Shown here: one piece after another, positions 44,189-56,770 of the stretch | Numbering within the stretch: position 1 is the first letter of the stretch | How the letters are laid out: each line of letters opens with the position of its first letter | DNA from: Papiliotrema nemorosa | Taxonomy: Eukaryota; Basidiomycota; Tremellomycetes; Tremellales; Rhynchogastremaceae | DNA: 64,000 bases | NCBI GenBank assembly: GCA_032158125.1 | Contig: JASKOT010000009.1 | Span: forward strand, 186,001-250,000 | Direction: 5' to 3' | Position numbers and translations under genes: made by a program | The notes under the pieces: model-generated | Seen by the model: only the letters and a program-made list of their open reading frames with translations | Databases searched by the model: none | What the model was told of the DNA's origin: nothing

Positions 44189-45902
44189 ATGAAAGATGCC
44201 AAAGCCATACGCAAACATGCAGCGCAACACGACCTGTTCAATCGTATACACTCTATAGCGGCAGACGAGGCATTCGTTCATAAAGTCAGTACAGATTGGT
44301 ACAGTGGTCGATTTGACGTTGTTCGTGAGTTGTCCTCCTGAAATTTCCGTCGAGTCGACTGACCTTCAGCCAATCAACGATGCGGGACGTGGTATTGCAA
44401 CCCCTCAGTATGATTCTTTGCGTGCTCGCGCTCACTTCAGACCAGTTCCAAGCAATACGCATACTTCAAATCGACTGATGGACATACAAATGTAAGCTGC
44501 ACGCTGGATGTGTCTAATGACAGAATTGGAATTTCAACCTTAGACGGTCTAATTTGCCCCTAGCTTCTCATGCAGAGGAACGTGAAGGGTGAGTAGATCT
44601 GTTTCGGTACTCATGACAGTCTGATCATTGTCGATTCTACGCGTCGAGGAAAGGTAGGACCAGAGTCGATTCGAACTGACATCTAGCGAATGCCCGACGC
44701 TCTGTCCAAAACCGTTCCCATCTGGTGTACCGTCATCAACCTCACTCTTCAGCTTCGCCAAGAAGATGCCGGACAAGTGAAAGCTGGATGGGACAGCAAC
44801 CTTTATCTTCCTCCCAACATCGTTTCCTCGTCTGAAAAGGCACAAATTCAAGCGCTCATCCCGACATGGGCCGCCGCTCTCGATGTGAGTCGGCTCTTGA
44901 TTCACACTGATGCAGGTATCGACGCTAAACATTCCCGACCTTTCCAAACCCCTTCGACCATTCTTTATCCATCCCGCTACTACATCCCCGCCAGTCATAC
45001 CCGAGAACCCGGACTATACACCTATCATATGCGTTTCTGCGTCGAGATGGGTAGGAGGGGACGACGTGCCCAGTGTCACTCGGGTCGGCGCTAGGACCGT
45101 CGGGTATGACTATGTGCCCGGAGCAGGGGACGACGATGAGCTGTGGGCGAGGGTGAGTAGGAAACCCAATCACGGCTGATCACAGGGTCTCAAGCCTGGT
45201 GTATACCATGCAAATCGAGAGGGTCTCCTGGCGGAGGATCGGGACGATCTGGAGGATCTGGTAGATCGCCTGGTAGGCGGAGCGAAAGAGCTGTCATTGG
45301 ATGGTTTGACTCTCTCAGAGCCAGCCATGACGGTTGTGGGCATACCGGACGCCATGTCGAGGATCGCGACCGATCTTGGGAAGCCAGTAGCAGCGTTCGA
45401 CGCTTGGTCAGGCGAAGAGAATAGCAAGGTGTACATTGTCCAGGTAGACAAGCCGATCAAGGAACCTTTGATCCAACTCGACCAAGGGGTACTCGTCGCC
45501 GTGCCCAACCCTCGTATCGAAGGACGTGCCTACAGCCAAGTGCTCGCAGCACTGCTGACCCGGGCAAAAGAGTCGCAAACTACACGCAGTGTACTTCTTC
45601 CCGCCCGGAGGAGCGACATCGATCTAGCAATCTCCAGGAAGGAAGGGGATACATTTACCCCTTCGATCATGGAGATGCCCCTCACTGAAGCGGAAATGAT
45701 CTCGGCTCGAAAGACAATCATCCCCATCCTGGTCGCTCTCGACTGCTCGCTAGATGGACCGAGCGACTCGGAGGAAAACGCCATTGACAAGGGCGTCATC
45801 GCCGACTCTCTGCACCGTCTGGTCGCCCTTTGGCCGGATGGAAACCCCCCTCGAGCGGCATTGAAGAGGGTCAATGAGGTCTTGATGAGTTCCAATAGGT
45901 AG
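44189..45902 (+). CDS. Initiator tRNA phosphoribosyl transferase RIT1
   Basis: Starts MKDAKAIRKHAAQHDLFNRI then HSIAADEAFVHKVSTDW. Four introns in the first 500 bp join to PNQRCGTWYCNPS, KQYAYFKSTDGHTNNWNFNL, RRSNLPLASHAEEREGLIIV and DSTRRGKRMPDALSKTVPIW. These are the signatures of RIT1, a tyrosine-phosphatase-like fold whose CGTWY and STRRGKR motifs are highly conserved. RIT1 adds a 2'-O-ribosyl phosphate to A64 of initiator tRNA, blocking its use in elongation. The C-terminal domain runs to NPPRAALKRVNEVLMSSNR. Confidence 0.94.
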
Positions 45903-46518
45903 CAATCTTTTCATTGGCATATCACGCACCTATATGCATAGTGCATAAGTCCGAAGTACGAGTAACACCAGGTACTCTACACACGGTTGGTTCGGCACGG
46001 CGCCTCTAGGCGCTTCCTCTGAACCTTGTTTTGCTAGCGACCGAAGTGACGGCCCAACCCAGTTGCCCAAAATGTCATCATGGTAGTGGTGACTGTCTTT
46101 GAGCCGACGAGTGGTGGAACAAACCTTACGTCTCAGTTTGTATCCCTGGGAGCGGAATGAATGGAGTGACGAATAAAGGGAGCACCATGGCATAGGTATA
46201 GGTAAAGGGGCTGCAGACAATGCGTTACCTGTCGACGCCTCTCTTGTCCATCTCTGCCCTCAAGCCTTCCGAGCTCTTGACAGCCTGGAGCCGGTACCTG
46301 AGATCGACAAGGAGCCCGGCAGCCACTGAGCAGCATGCACTGAGGTCCGTAGCGCGCGACGTTGCGATAACGAGAAGATATAAGGGAAATACGACATCTG
46401 CTCGTCAGCTGCCTGGTAACCCTTCCCGCGAAGAAAGACCGTCGCAACAGATCCAACCTGTCCGCAACGTCTTTTGGCTCGACACGATAGTACACCTAGC
46501 TACGGGGCACGTTCCAAA
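45903..46518. other. Intergenic, RIT1 to phosphodiesterase
   Basis: No coding feature supported. ORFs overlapping 46133-46495 on the minus strand and 46220-46624 on the plus strand have no family resemblance. It presumably holds the RIT1 3' UTR and the promoter and 5' UTR of the phosphodiesterase. Confidence 0.4.
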
Positions 46519-48050
46519 ATGGCCTATGCCACCAGTAGTCAGTCGAACCCGGCTTTCGAAATGGTCGTGCTGGGCAGCGGAGGTGGACCACTGGAAACCG
46601 ACACTTCTGGGTAGGTCACTGTGACCCACATGCTCTGATGCTAGATATTTAGTCAAGCCATTTGGAAGTCGATGGGAAGATGGTATTCTTGGATTGGAAG
46701 GAGGTCAGTCATCCTTTGACCTTGTCACTGACAATGTAGGCTCTGGCCTGGGAGCCCTATCGACCTTGTTCGAACGTATTCCACCTCGAGACCTGTTCCC
46801 AGGACTGGTCATACCCGACACCCATAATACACCCATCCTACAAGCCGCATATGTGTTTTCATTCCTTGCGTAGGTAGAGCACACGAGCAGGATTGACAAA
46901 CAGGTGTTACCTCATCACACATGCCCACCTTGACCACTGCCATTCCCTCATCCTCCTATCCGGATCCATACCTCCCCGCCCGACTTTCCAACCCATATTA
47001 TCCAGACCTCCATCTCCGCCTCTGACCGCTGGATTCAAGTCGATGGATTCACCGCCTCCTCCAGATCTACCTCGCCCGCCCGTTTATGCAACCAAAAAGA
47101 CGCTCGAACGACTCGCCCTGGCGTACGGAGGTGAACTATGGCCAGAACTTGGATCTTGGGCTCCAGAGAGGCTTAGTATACGGAGAAAGCTGCAGGAGAA
47201 GAGAGGGTCTATCACTGCCGATTCAGACCAGATGGGAGGTTCAGGGAGCACTGGCGTGCTGTTCTCACCGTGATTCATCTGCCCAGACTCTGCTGATACT
47301 AGAATACCCGTATCCAAAGATCACACTCAACTGCATCCCACATTACCGATCACCATACGGAAATTTCACGTCCTCCACGGGTGCACCTCGCATGGGCAGT
47401 ATGAATCCTCTGCCATGTTCTTCCGATATGATCCCGCGATCATGATGCCGACCCCGATCGAAGCGACCCAAGCTGGATCTCCGGATACTTTCTCCAATCG
47501 GGAATTCCTATTCTTCGGGGATCTAGAGAGCGATTGGAGGAATGAAGGCGAGGAGGACTGGGACAAGCCAGCACAAGAGTCTGCGCGGCAGTACAATGAT
47601 GCGGTCTGGAGCGAAGCTGCCGCGAGTTGGGACAATGGGAGACTGGCTGCCGTCTTTGTGAGTGGAACTTGACCCCTTGCTGATCCCAGATTGAATGTTC
47701 CTATGACTCGGATCGACCGGCACATCTCATGTTTGGGCATATATCTCCTCCTGGCTTATATCACGAGTTGAGGCGCTTAGCGAGCAAGGTGAAAAAGAAG
47801 GAGTGAGTCTTGGTCCTCTACAAGTGCTCACCCCAGCCGCCCTTTAGACGGCTTGAGGATATTTGTCACCCATATCAAGGACGCTTTAGCGCCTCATCCA
47901 ACAGGAAAGACTGCGCGACAGCGGATCATGGAGGAGCTGGGCGAGCTGGAAACTCGAGGCCAGTTGGGTGTGATCTTCATTGGGGTCAGAAAGGGAGACC
48001 GGATCTGTATGTCCACCGTGGCGGCGCTCATGCTGACCTCAGTAATCTAA
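46519..48050 (+). CDS. Class II (PDE1-type) 3',5'-cyclic-nucleotide phosphodiesterase
   Basis: N-terminus MAYATSSQSNPAFEMVVLGS then GGGPLETDTSGYLVKPFGSR across an intron. The metal-binding signature RCYLITHAHLDHCHSLILLS (HxHxDH) is the defining class II PDE motif. Downstream are PVYATKKTLERL, EFLFFGDLESDW, AVFIECSYDSDRPAHLMFGH and LRIFVTHIKDALAPHPTGKT with a further metal-ligand His. The last intron (GTATGT donor at about 48008) leaves GDRILI as the end. It hydrolyses cAMP and, with the G-alpha at 12-13.5 kb, belongs to the cAMP pathway. At least six short introns. Confidence 0.92.
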
Positions 48051-48360
48051 GTCTGCGTACTCGAGTGCTCATCATGTCCATATCTGTTGTATCCTTGCAT
48101 AGTACTCATACTGCATCGTGGATGCTGACCGAGGTAAAGACCGAATGCTTTCATGACGTCCCGGGATTTCATAAGCGGTCCAGCAGCTTCGACAGCAGAA
48201 CATCTCTCATTTGTGCTCCGATAGACAACCCTTCACACCCATCTGCTCAGACGTTCATCTAGAAGATCCTCGCACCATTCGCAGAATCATATCAGCCCGC
48301 CTTGCCAGGCTAAGCACCTCGGCCAGATCAACACTCCTAACCATCCGAGTCAAATCCACC
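48051..48360 (+). other. SelO 5' region with presequence-like reading frame
   Basis: In frame with the SelO ATG, codons from about 48262 read [20 protein letters not shown] then [10 protein letters not shown] before M at 48361: Arg/Ser/Leu-rich and free of acidic residues, typical of a mitochondrial presequence. There is no in-frame ATG before the upstream stop, only a TTG at 48211 and other near-cognate codons. Either a non-AUG start or a missed 5' exon is implied. Confidence 0.45.
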
Positions 48361-50607
<2,247 letters not shown>

Positions 50608-50756
50608 GCTTCTCAGATGCTAGATGACGGAAAGCCTTCATACCTGTGGAGGACTTTGTGAGTACCTTCAGCTTCTCGTTATGCTGGATGCACGTGGCTA
50701 CATGTCACCCGCTACTCTCCAACCCCGGTATCCCGTCGTCTCGCCCAGCTCCAAGA

Positions 50757-51314
50757 TTATGCCTCAATAGTGAATCCCAGCCCTTCGAATACAGTGCGTT
50801 TGCGCTGGTATCGATAGTCCGATAGAGTAGTCTCCAAAGCCGAGTGCTCTTCATCGGTGACGGTGAAGGCATCTTCGCTCTCAAGCGACTTCAATATAGA
50901 CGAGGATAGCTCATCAGCCTCGCCGGCCAGAGTTGCCTTGTCGACGACATAGACAGATGGAAGATTTTCCAGCTCTCCCATCTTGTGAATCTCATCGAGA
51001 ATGGCGGTGACCGTGTCGCTCATCGTCTTGTTCCGTAGATCACTGAGCCAGGCCGACATGAAGCTCCGCTCGGCTGGATCGGTTTCTGTCACTTTCGCGC
51101 TGATCAAGCTGACGAGGGTCTCCGCTATCTGTATACGCGTCGCTGGTGTAGACTCTGTGAACACAGCCCGACTGATGATTGTGCCATGAGTACGCTCCTG
51201 CTCTGTACCGGTGAGTATCTCCGTAGCAGCAGTCAGAAAGTCTGTGCTGACTCTTGCGCCTTCAGTCACGATAATGACAACAAAAGGCTCCGGAATCTCG
51301 CTAATATTTGCCAT
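50757..51314 (-). CDS. Orphan intronless protein, tandem paralogue A (185 aa)
   Basis: Single open frame from MANISEIPEPFVVIIVTEGA to TVFEGLGFTIEA. No signal peptide or membrane span. The opening hydrophobic strand and later VYVV strand suggest an alpha/beta fold. The C-terminal block FTVTDEEHSALETTLSDYRY aligns with YHLSDEQYTQLEKEMKGRKF of the next minus-strand gene (51794-52300), and both have an aligned DxxxxxL..[MV]G..EN block before it, so they are tandem paralogues. Both are intronless among intron-rich neighbours. I do not recognise the family. An alternative upstream in-frame TTG is unlikely to be used. Confidence 0.7.
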   Translation of the reverse strand: MANISEIPEPFVVIIVTEGARVSTDFLTAATEILTGTEQERTHGTIISRAVFTESTPATRIQIAETLVSLISAKVTETDPAERSFMSAWLSDLRNKTMSDTVTAILDEIHKMGELENLPSVYVVDKATLAGEADELSSSILKSLESEDAFTVTDEEHSALETTLSDYRYQRKRTVFEGLGFTIEA

Positions 51315-51793
51315 GACGCTCTGAGTAGATGGACACTCCGTGAAGTATGCGACCGTTGTCAAGTCTGACGAGTTGCGAAAGGGAAAGGATCCGCCGATGT
51401 CTGGGAGACTTATCTACTTATCAGTACTGTATCATACAGTATTTGGCCGCATTATCGGTGGCAACCTTTGTTCCCAGAACACTCACATCCTGAGGCTGAG
51501 CTTGAAATATACTGTACACTCGTTCTTGTCCTCCGCCTCAGAGCTGTCGTGGGGGCTACGATACACTGGACAGTGGGACGCAGATACTTCGCACAGTTAT
51601 CCTTGAATTCAGACAGCGCTGCTCTCGGGGAAAGGCTATGCCAACGCCTCAACTTTCCTCCTTGCAACACTTCACTGCAGATGCATGCTCGTGCGTACTA
51701 TACCGAAACGCATTCTCCTTCTCAGATCAGTTCTCCGTTACCGGATGCATCTCAAACTCCGGGTTGGCCTCGTTCAGCAAGAAATGGAGAGCT
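51315..51793. other. Spacer between the tandem orphan paralogues
   Basis: Promoter side of paralogue A and 3' side of paralogue B. It contains a perfect 17-bp palindrome (51425-51441) and a related half-site TACTGTA near 51507. A 145-codon plus-strand ORF here is antisense overlap without support. Confidence 0.45.
51425..51441. promoter_or_regulatory. Perfect palindrome TACTGTAT-C-ATACAGTA
   Basis: 8-bp arms around one central base, 111 bp upstream of the paralogue A start codon. The symmetry suits a dimeric transcription factor; the function is inferred. Confidence 0.4.
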
Positions 51794-52300
51794 TCACTTT
51801 CCCTCCACAGTGATCAAGCCACCCAAAAATGAAGGGTTCCAATCAGTGAATTTTCGGCCCTTCATCTCTTTCTCCAGTTGGGTGTACTGCTCGTCGCTCA
51901 AGTGATAAGCGAGATAGCCTCCAGATCTCACCTTGCTCGTGTCCAAACCAAGCTTGGTGTCCAATGCGGCAAAGTCAGTGGGCAAGACGAACATCACATT
52001 CTCAGTTTTTCCGCCTACCTTTCGAAGGGTATCGACGATGCTGTCGTAAACGTCTGAGGGAGGAACGAGCGTATGGGGATCGACCTTGATCACGTTCCAG
52101 ATCTCGCTCTGAAGGGACGTATGCTGTTGGACTGTATCATCCTCCTGACCGGTGTAGGCCACCCGAGTCCGAACCTGCTCATCAGCGGTCTGGGAGGCGG
52201 GCGGTTTTTCAGTGAAGGTCCGAGAGAGCCGCTTGAACATGGTGGTGGGCGGATCATAATCGACCGAGATGATGAGAGTAGCCTTGCTGGATTGACTCAT
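51794..52300 (-). CDS. Orphan intronless protein, tandem paralogue B (168 aa)
   Basis: Single frame MSQSSKATLIISVDYDPPTT to PSFLGGLITVEGK. It shares with paralogue A the N-terminal hydrophobic strand, a central segment (DSIVDTLRKVGGKTENVMFV against DTVTAILDEIHKMGELENLP) and the C-terminal block (YHLSDEQYTQLEKEMKGRKF against FTVTDEEHSALETTLSDYRY). Same strand, 479 bp apart. No signal peptide, no membrane span, no recognised domain. Confidence 0.72.
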   Translation of the reverse strand: MSQSSKATLIISVDYDPPTTMFKRLSRTFTEKPPASQTADEQVRTRVAYTGQEDDTVQQHTSLQSEIWNVIKVDPHTLVPPSDVYDSIVDTLRKVGGKTENVMFVLPTDFAALDTKLGLDTSKVRSGGYLAYHLSDEQYTQLEKEMKGRKFTDWNPSFLGGLITVEGK

Positions 52301-52979
52301 GCTGTTGTCTGTCCCCGATCGATAGAGTGAAAGCTCAATGCGGATATACCGAGCCTCTGCTTCAGACTATAGATACGATATGGGAATGCTCCTTTATAAC
52401 AAAGAAGCCAAACCCATACGCATGACAACGCTCGTTGCAACCCGCAATACAACTTGATCAGCGAAAGCGTTTGATCTTCGATCACCTCAATTCACTCGAA
52501 GCTCCTTTCATCGATTCGCAAACACGCGAGGCGTATGCCGACTGAGTGAGAGACTATCCTTGACACAGGAGCCCACGTTGATACACATATATCATGCACT
52601 GCACTATATCCATGTGATGTCTACAGGCAGTGACAAATCTGGCATAAATAAGACTGCCACATCACAGACGCGTAAAAAGGCCAGACAAGTCATTACCCAG
52701 TCAACAATTGGTCTCATCAGCACGACATCCCATGCATGAACCGTCGACCCTTCTGCATCTTATGGATGGGCACCCCTCGACCGACCGAGGTGACCGGAGA
52801 TGGACGTGGGAAAGGGCCATCAAGGGACCTCTTACGCGTCGAAAGAGGGTCTTTCCGCCCCAGCTTTGATGGTTGCCAACGAACAACAAGCCTCGAGGCC
52901 CATCACAGCCCCAACTGCCCGAGGAAGGATAAACTAACTGCTGTCTGATCACCTCTTGACGTCAAACATTCATCCTACC
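52301..52979. other. Divergent intergenic region with CRE-like site
   Basis: Between the divergent paralogue B and the DUF6604 gene. No coding feature supported. TGACGTCA at 52957-52964 sits 15 bp before the DUF6604 ATG, probably within the 5' UTR or core promoter. Confidence 0.4.
52957..52964. promoter_or_regulatory. CRE-like site TGACGTCA
   Basis: Perfect bZIP octamer immediately upstream of the DUF6604 start codon, identical to the one at 8239-8246. Functional use is inferred. Confidence 0.3.
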
Positions 52980-55827
52980 ATGTCGAGCGGTATGCAAACC
53001 CGCTATCAGCGGTACAAGAATGACACTCGACAGTTGTCGACATGGCTCGCCAAGACTGCCATCCCGTATGGCTACCCCACCGACAACTTTCACCTGGCAA
53101 CGTACGAGGAAAAGACATCAAAAGATGATTAAGGTGTCGAGGACAAGGTTTTGTCCGCTCAAGAAGAGAAGACAGCGGCGAAAAATCAGACGAAGGGAAA
53201 GGGTAAAGGCAAGAAGGGGAAGGGAAAAGCTGGTAAAGTCGTGAAGCCCAACAGAGATGAACAAAAGGTCGAGTGTTCTGGTAACACGGGGTCAGAGGGA
53301 AAAGACAACGAGGCCAACCTTAGTGAGTCAACGATGAATCCTCCGCTCAAATCATGCTTCACTCCAAGGACAGGGCTGACTAGCAGAATCGGGAGTCTAT
53401 CCGATCAAAACCCACCAATTCCTCGAGCTTGCTCGATTCCTCGTCGACAAACATGCCCCCATTCCTCGACAGTTATTCTTCCTCATGGCACGATGCATTA
53501 AGCTCCGAATGCGATCGCGAGATTGCTTTGCAGACGACAACGATCAGGCGGATGGTCACTCTCATTTTATCGATGTACTCATCCGGGTGGCCCAAACCTT
53601 GGCTCAGAGCGACAACGTTGTCGACGGAGCGGCGAAGAACAGAATCAACGAGGAGGGCAAGGGGAAGAGGGAAGACGGAAGAAAAACCGCGGAACCGCTC
53701 TTGGACTTTGTCAACCGATTCAAAGAGCTTGCAGTTCAGGATAGTGGAGAAGGTGATGCCGAGGAGGAGGAGGAAGAGGAGCTCGTCGACTTACTGAGTC
53801 CGTCCGGCGGCGTCAAGGTGGAGCCGGGTGTCTCGTTCAGCGTGGAATACACCATGTGGGAGGCATTGGAGGATCTGACAGACTTCTTCATGGAGGTCGA
53901 GGCGATACGGAACCTCATCAAAGCCTCTTGGGACGACTACCTTGAAGGCAAGATTGACCTTGTCACGGCTTCGGTGACCACCAATACCGCTCTCGAAATG
54001 ATCCGAATCAACCACGAAGCCATCGCTGTCAACGCTATGCCGTTCTTCAAGCATGATATCGAGGTCGCAATCAACAAGTTCTGCCGCTTCTGGACAATTG
54101 TGTTCAGCGAACGCATGAATATTGATACGAAGAAGTATCCTCAGCTGGCGAGACAACTGAATGATTCTGCGAGGGATATAGCAATGTTTGACGCCATGAT
54201 GGGTATCAATACCCTTCACCATCTTTTCAAGAGTCGTCATTTCAACATCTTCGCCCATCGACTGGAAAATTATACCCCTCCAGCGGATACTCGGAACCTT
54301 ACTCGCGATCAGAGATTCGGCTATGTACTGTATCTCATCATCGACACGTTTGCGCAGTATGACAACTATCATCACCAGGGTCATCACGCCGTCGCTCAAC
54401 TCGAGGGTTCGGTAAAACACATTTTTGATCAAGGAAAGGGTGCCAAGCTACCTAAAAAGAGTCTTGATCGCGATGCCAATTGGTGCTTCTTTGACGAAAA
54501 CATTGTGGAATGGGCTAATTTCGCCAAAACGGGTCGACCTACTCTGTTACTTGTGTCGATGGCTGCTATTCATACCGATATCCGAATCAAGGTCGGCGAG
54601 CGCGGTGCCCGATGTCGAGAAGAGATGCGACAAGCCGCTGCGGCCATGACGGTGCAGATTCGAGATCTCAGACAGCTGCTCGATGCATGGGGTCCAAGTC
54701 GCTATGAAAGAGATGACTATGCCTCGATCATTCGCCTCGGTCAAATGTGCAATATGTGGGCAGGCGACAGTCCACTCCTCGATATTGAGCAAGAGTACAA
54801 CAAGCTACCGGCCAAAATACGACCGAGCCAATTCCTCGACCACGCGCCCATGTTCTGCGGCTTGGTCCTGTTCCATCTCAAGGTCTTGTACCGAGATCTC
54901 GGTAGGCTGTTTGCGAACAAGTTCAAGGAGATTCTTCCAACAATCCATATCCTCGAAGTCTTCCGATACGTCGATGATCCCGAGAATATCCTCAAGTTTG
55001 GCCGATACAAGCAGCTCGACGATTACATCACCTGGCACGGCAGGGAACGGATCTTTGGCGGTAAAGAGCCAGCTTCTATCGGAGACGTTCGGGACTCGTT
55101 CTTGTACTGTGCTGGACGATCACCTGAGATGCGATCGATCATGCGACGAAAGTTCAACCCCGATTCGGGAGAACCATCCTTCATGCGAAACCGACACGCT
55201 GCAATCGCTACAAAGTCAAAGAAGGGCGTAATCTCTGACCTTCCAGACAAGACGGTCCTCTTGCCGATTCTCTACCGAAAGTACGGTAGCCTTGAGCGCA
55301 AGCTCGGCACCGGCGTCGATATGGCCAATCTCGAGTGGCTCTTGCTCAAGGACATGCCCAAGTTGAAGACCAAAACGCAAAAGGAATCATACAACCCTCG
55401 CATTCGTAAAGCTCAACATCTGCTCCCCACACTGCAGAATCTATTACACTCGGAACGACCGGCTCTCGATGTCGACTACATGCACATCGCACTCGGTTGC
55501 GGCGATCTCGTCTTCAGTCTGCCTGACTCTTTGCCATATCTCGCTCGACTCGGCGCACCGCTCCATCCTCAATGGCGAGGCTCAGTCACCTCCATTGCAG
55601 ACGTTTTCATCAATTTCGTCGCGGCGTGCGTCGAAAATGGGTTTGGCATTTACAAATTCGACTCAACCACGGAGCTCGGCACTGTGGGAGACCTGTTGTT
55701 GAAGACTGCAGAGGTTATCAATTCCTTTTTGAAGGAGGCAAAGGAGATTGAAGCTTCGGTGCTTGCGCAGCAAAAGGCCAACCGAGAAGCCGCTCGGGCC
55801 CGTCGCCTTGGACGCCCCAAGCGATGA
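52980..55827 (+). CDS. DUF6604-type fungal protein with an in-frame TAA at codon 51
   Basis: The N-terminus MSSGMQTRYQRYKNDTRQLS then TWLAKTAIPYGYPTDNFHLA matches the start of fungal DUF6604 proteins. After EEKTSKDD the frame meets TAA at 53130-53132 and continues in the same frame as GVEDKVLSAQEEKTAAK and a Lys/Gly linker. One GT-AG intron (from about 53323) leads to SGVYPIKTHQFLELARFLVD and then an uninterrupted 780-codon frame with an acidic tract (EEEEEEE near 53765) and a long helical region to RRLGRPKR. No intron that I could place removes the stop in frame. It may be disrupted, a sequence error, or started elsewhere. Molecular role unknown. Confidence 0.75.
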
Positions 55828-55909
55828 GATATCAGTATATCAGTGGCAACCTCATGTGGTGCTGTTTCTTCTTACGTATGCTATGCATGGATTGATTATC
55901 CGTACATAG

Positions 55910-56368
55910 TCAAGGACATAACGGAACCCACCTGACGGCGGTCTCGATCGGCTTGCCTGTCGCATGCAAGGTCGCGGATCTTGGGCCAAGGGTCACGATG
56001 CTTCCAAGCTTCCTTCTGACGATCTGATCAATGTCTGACCAGTTGCTCGGTCCGTTTTGAGTGTAAAAAAACCGAGTCTTGACGAAATCTTGCAGCGTAT
56101 ATCGAGGAGCTGAAGGGCTCGTGGGGTCCGTGATCCTGAAAGTTTCTTGCGAGATTGGCTCACCGCCAAGCCCCGCCGTGACGACTTCAAGTCCTTGATT
56201 GACGATGCTGCAGACTGCATGGCCTAACGGTCGCATGGTCTCGGGTAGGGCAGAAGCCATCGAAGTGTTTTGCTCGTCAAAGACAATAAACAGACACGCG
56301 CGGCTACCCCCCGATTGGGCGGCGCTGGGCCGAGACGGCTCATGGGCGGGGCCAGAGGTTTCAGGCAT
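55910..56368 (-). CDS. Uncharacterised protein (about 150 aa)
   Basis: Frame from MPETSGPAHEPSRPSAAQSG through RACLFIVFDEQNTSMASALP, IVNQGLEVVTAGLGG, LQDFVKTRFFYTQNGPSNWS and ATGKPIETAVRW to TGA at 55910. A consensus GTGGGT donor just before the stop suggests the last codons may be intron and the true end a small further exon. It is convergent with the DUF6604 gene. More 5' exons up to about 56560 are possible. I do not recognise a family. Confidence 0.5.
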   Translation of the reverse strand: MPETSGPAHEPSRPSAAQSGGSRACLFIVFDEQNTSMASALPETMRPLGHAVCSIVNQGLEVVTAGLGGEPISQETFRITDPTSPSAPRYTLQDFVKTRFFYTQNGPSNWSDIDQIVRRKLGSIVTLGPRSATLHATGKPIETAVRWVPLCP

Positions 56369-56770
56369 GATTGATATATGGTCTGCAGAATTATGCTGTA
56401 TGTCAGACGCGCAAAGTGGTGACGCAGAAAGATAGCTGTTGTAAGCTGAAAGAGAAAGAGCTGGCAATACCAATGGAGACTATTGGCGAGACTCCAGAAT
56501 CTGCTTCTGACTCGATCACCTTTCGACCTCCTTTCAGATTCAGTTGACGATACCAAGGGTTTACTGTAACGTGCAAGATGACAACAACGGGTGTTCGGAA
56601 TCTCAGGCTGTGTTTCAGCTACTGTGGCTATGCATGCTGCACTCGATGTCCATGTCACTTTCTCAAACCAGACGACGTTTGCTCGGACTTCTCGACCTTT
56701 CTCGGTCTCGCCTCCTCTCCCTATCGTCACTGGCTATCAGCTTTCGTCTCGCCAAATTCAGCCTCAAGAC

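Noticed and set aside
43376..44341. A 321-codon plus-strand ORF
   Set aside because: It mixes true eIF2D and RIT1 segments with intron and intergenic translation; both real genes are explained by splicing.
44660..44700. tRNA T-loop-like GATTCGAACT
   Set aside because: It lies in a RIT1 intron and no acceptor, D or anticodon arms can be built around it.
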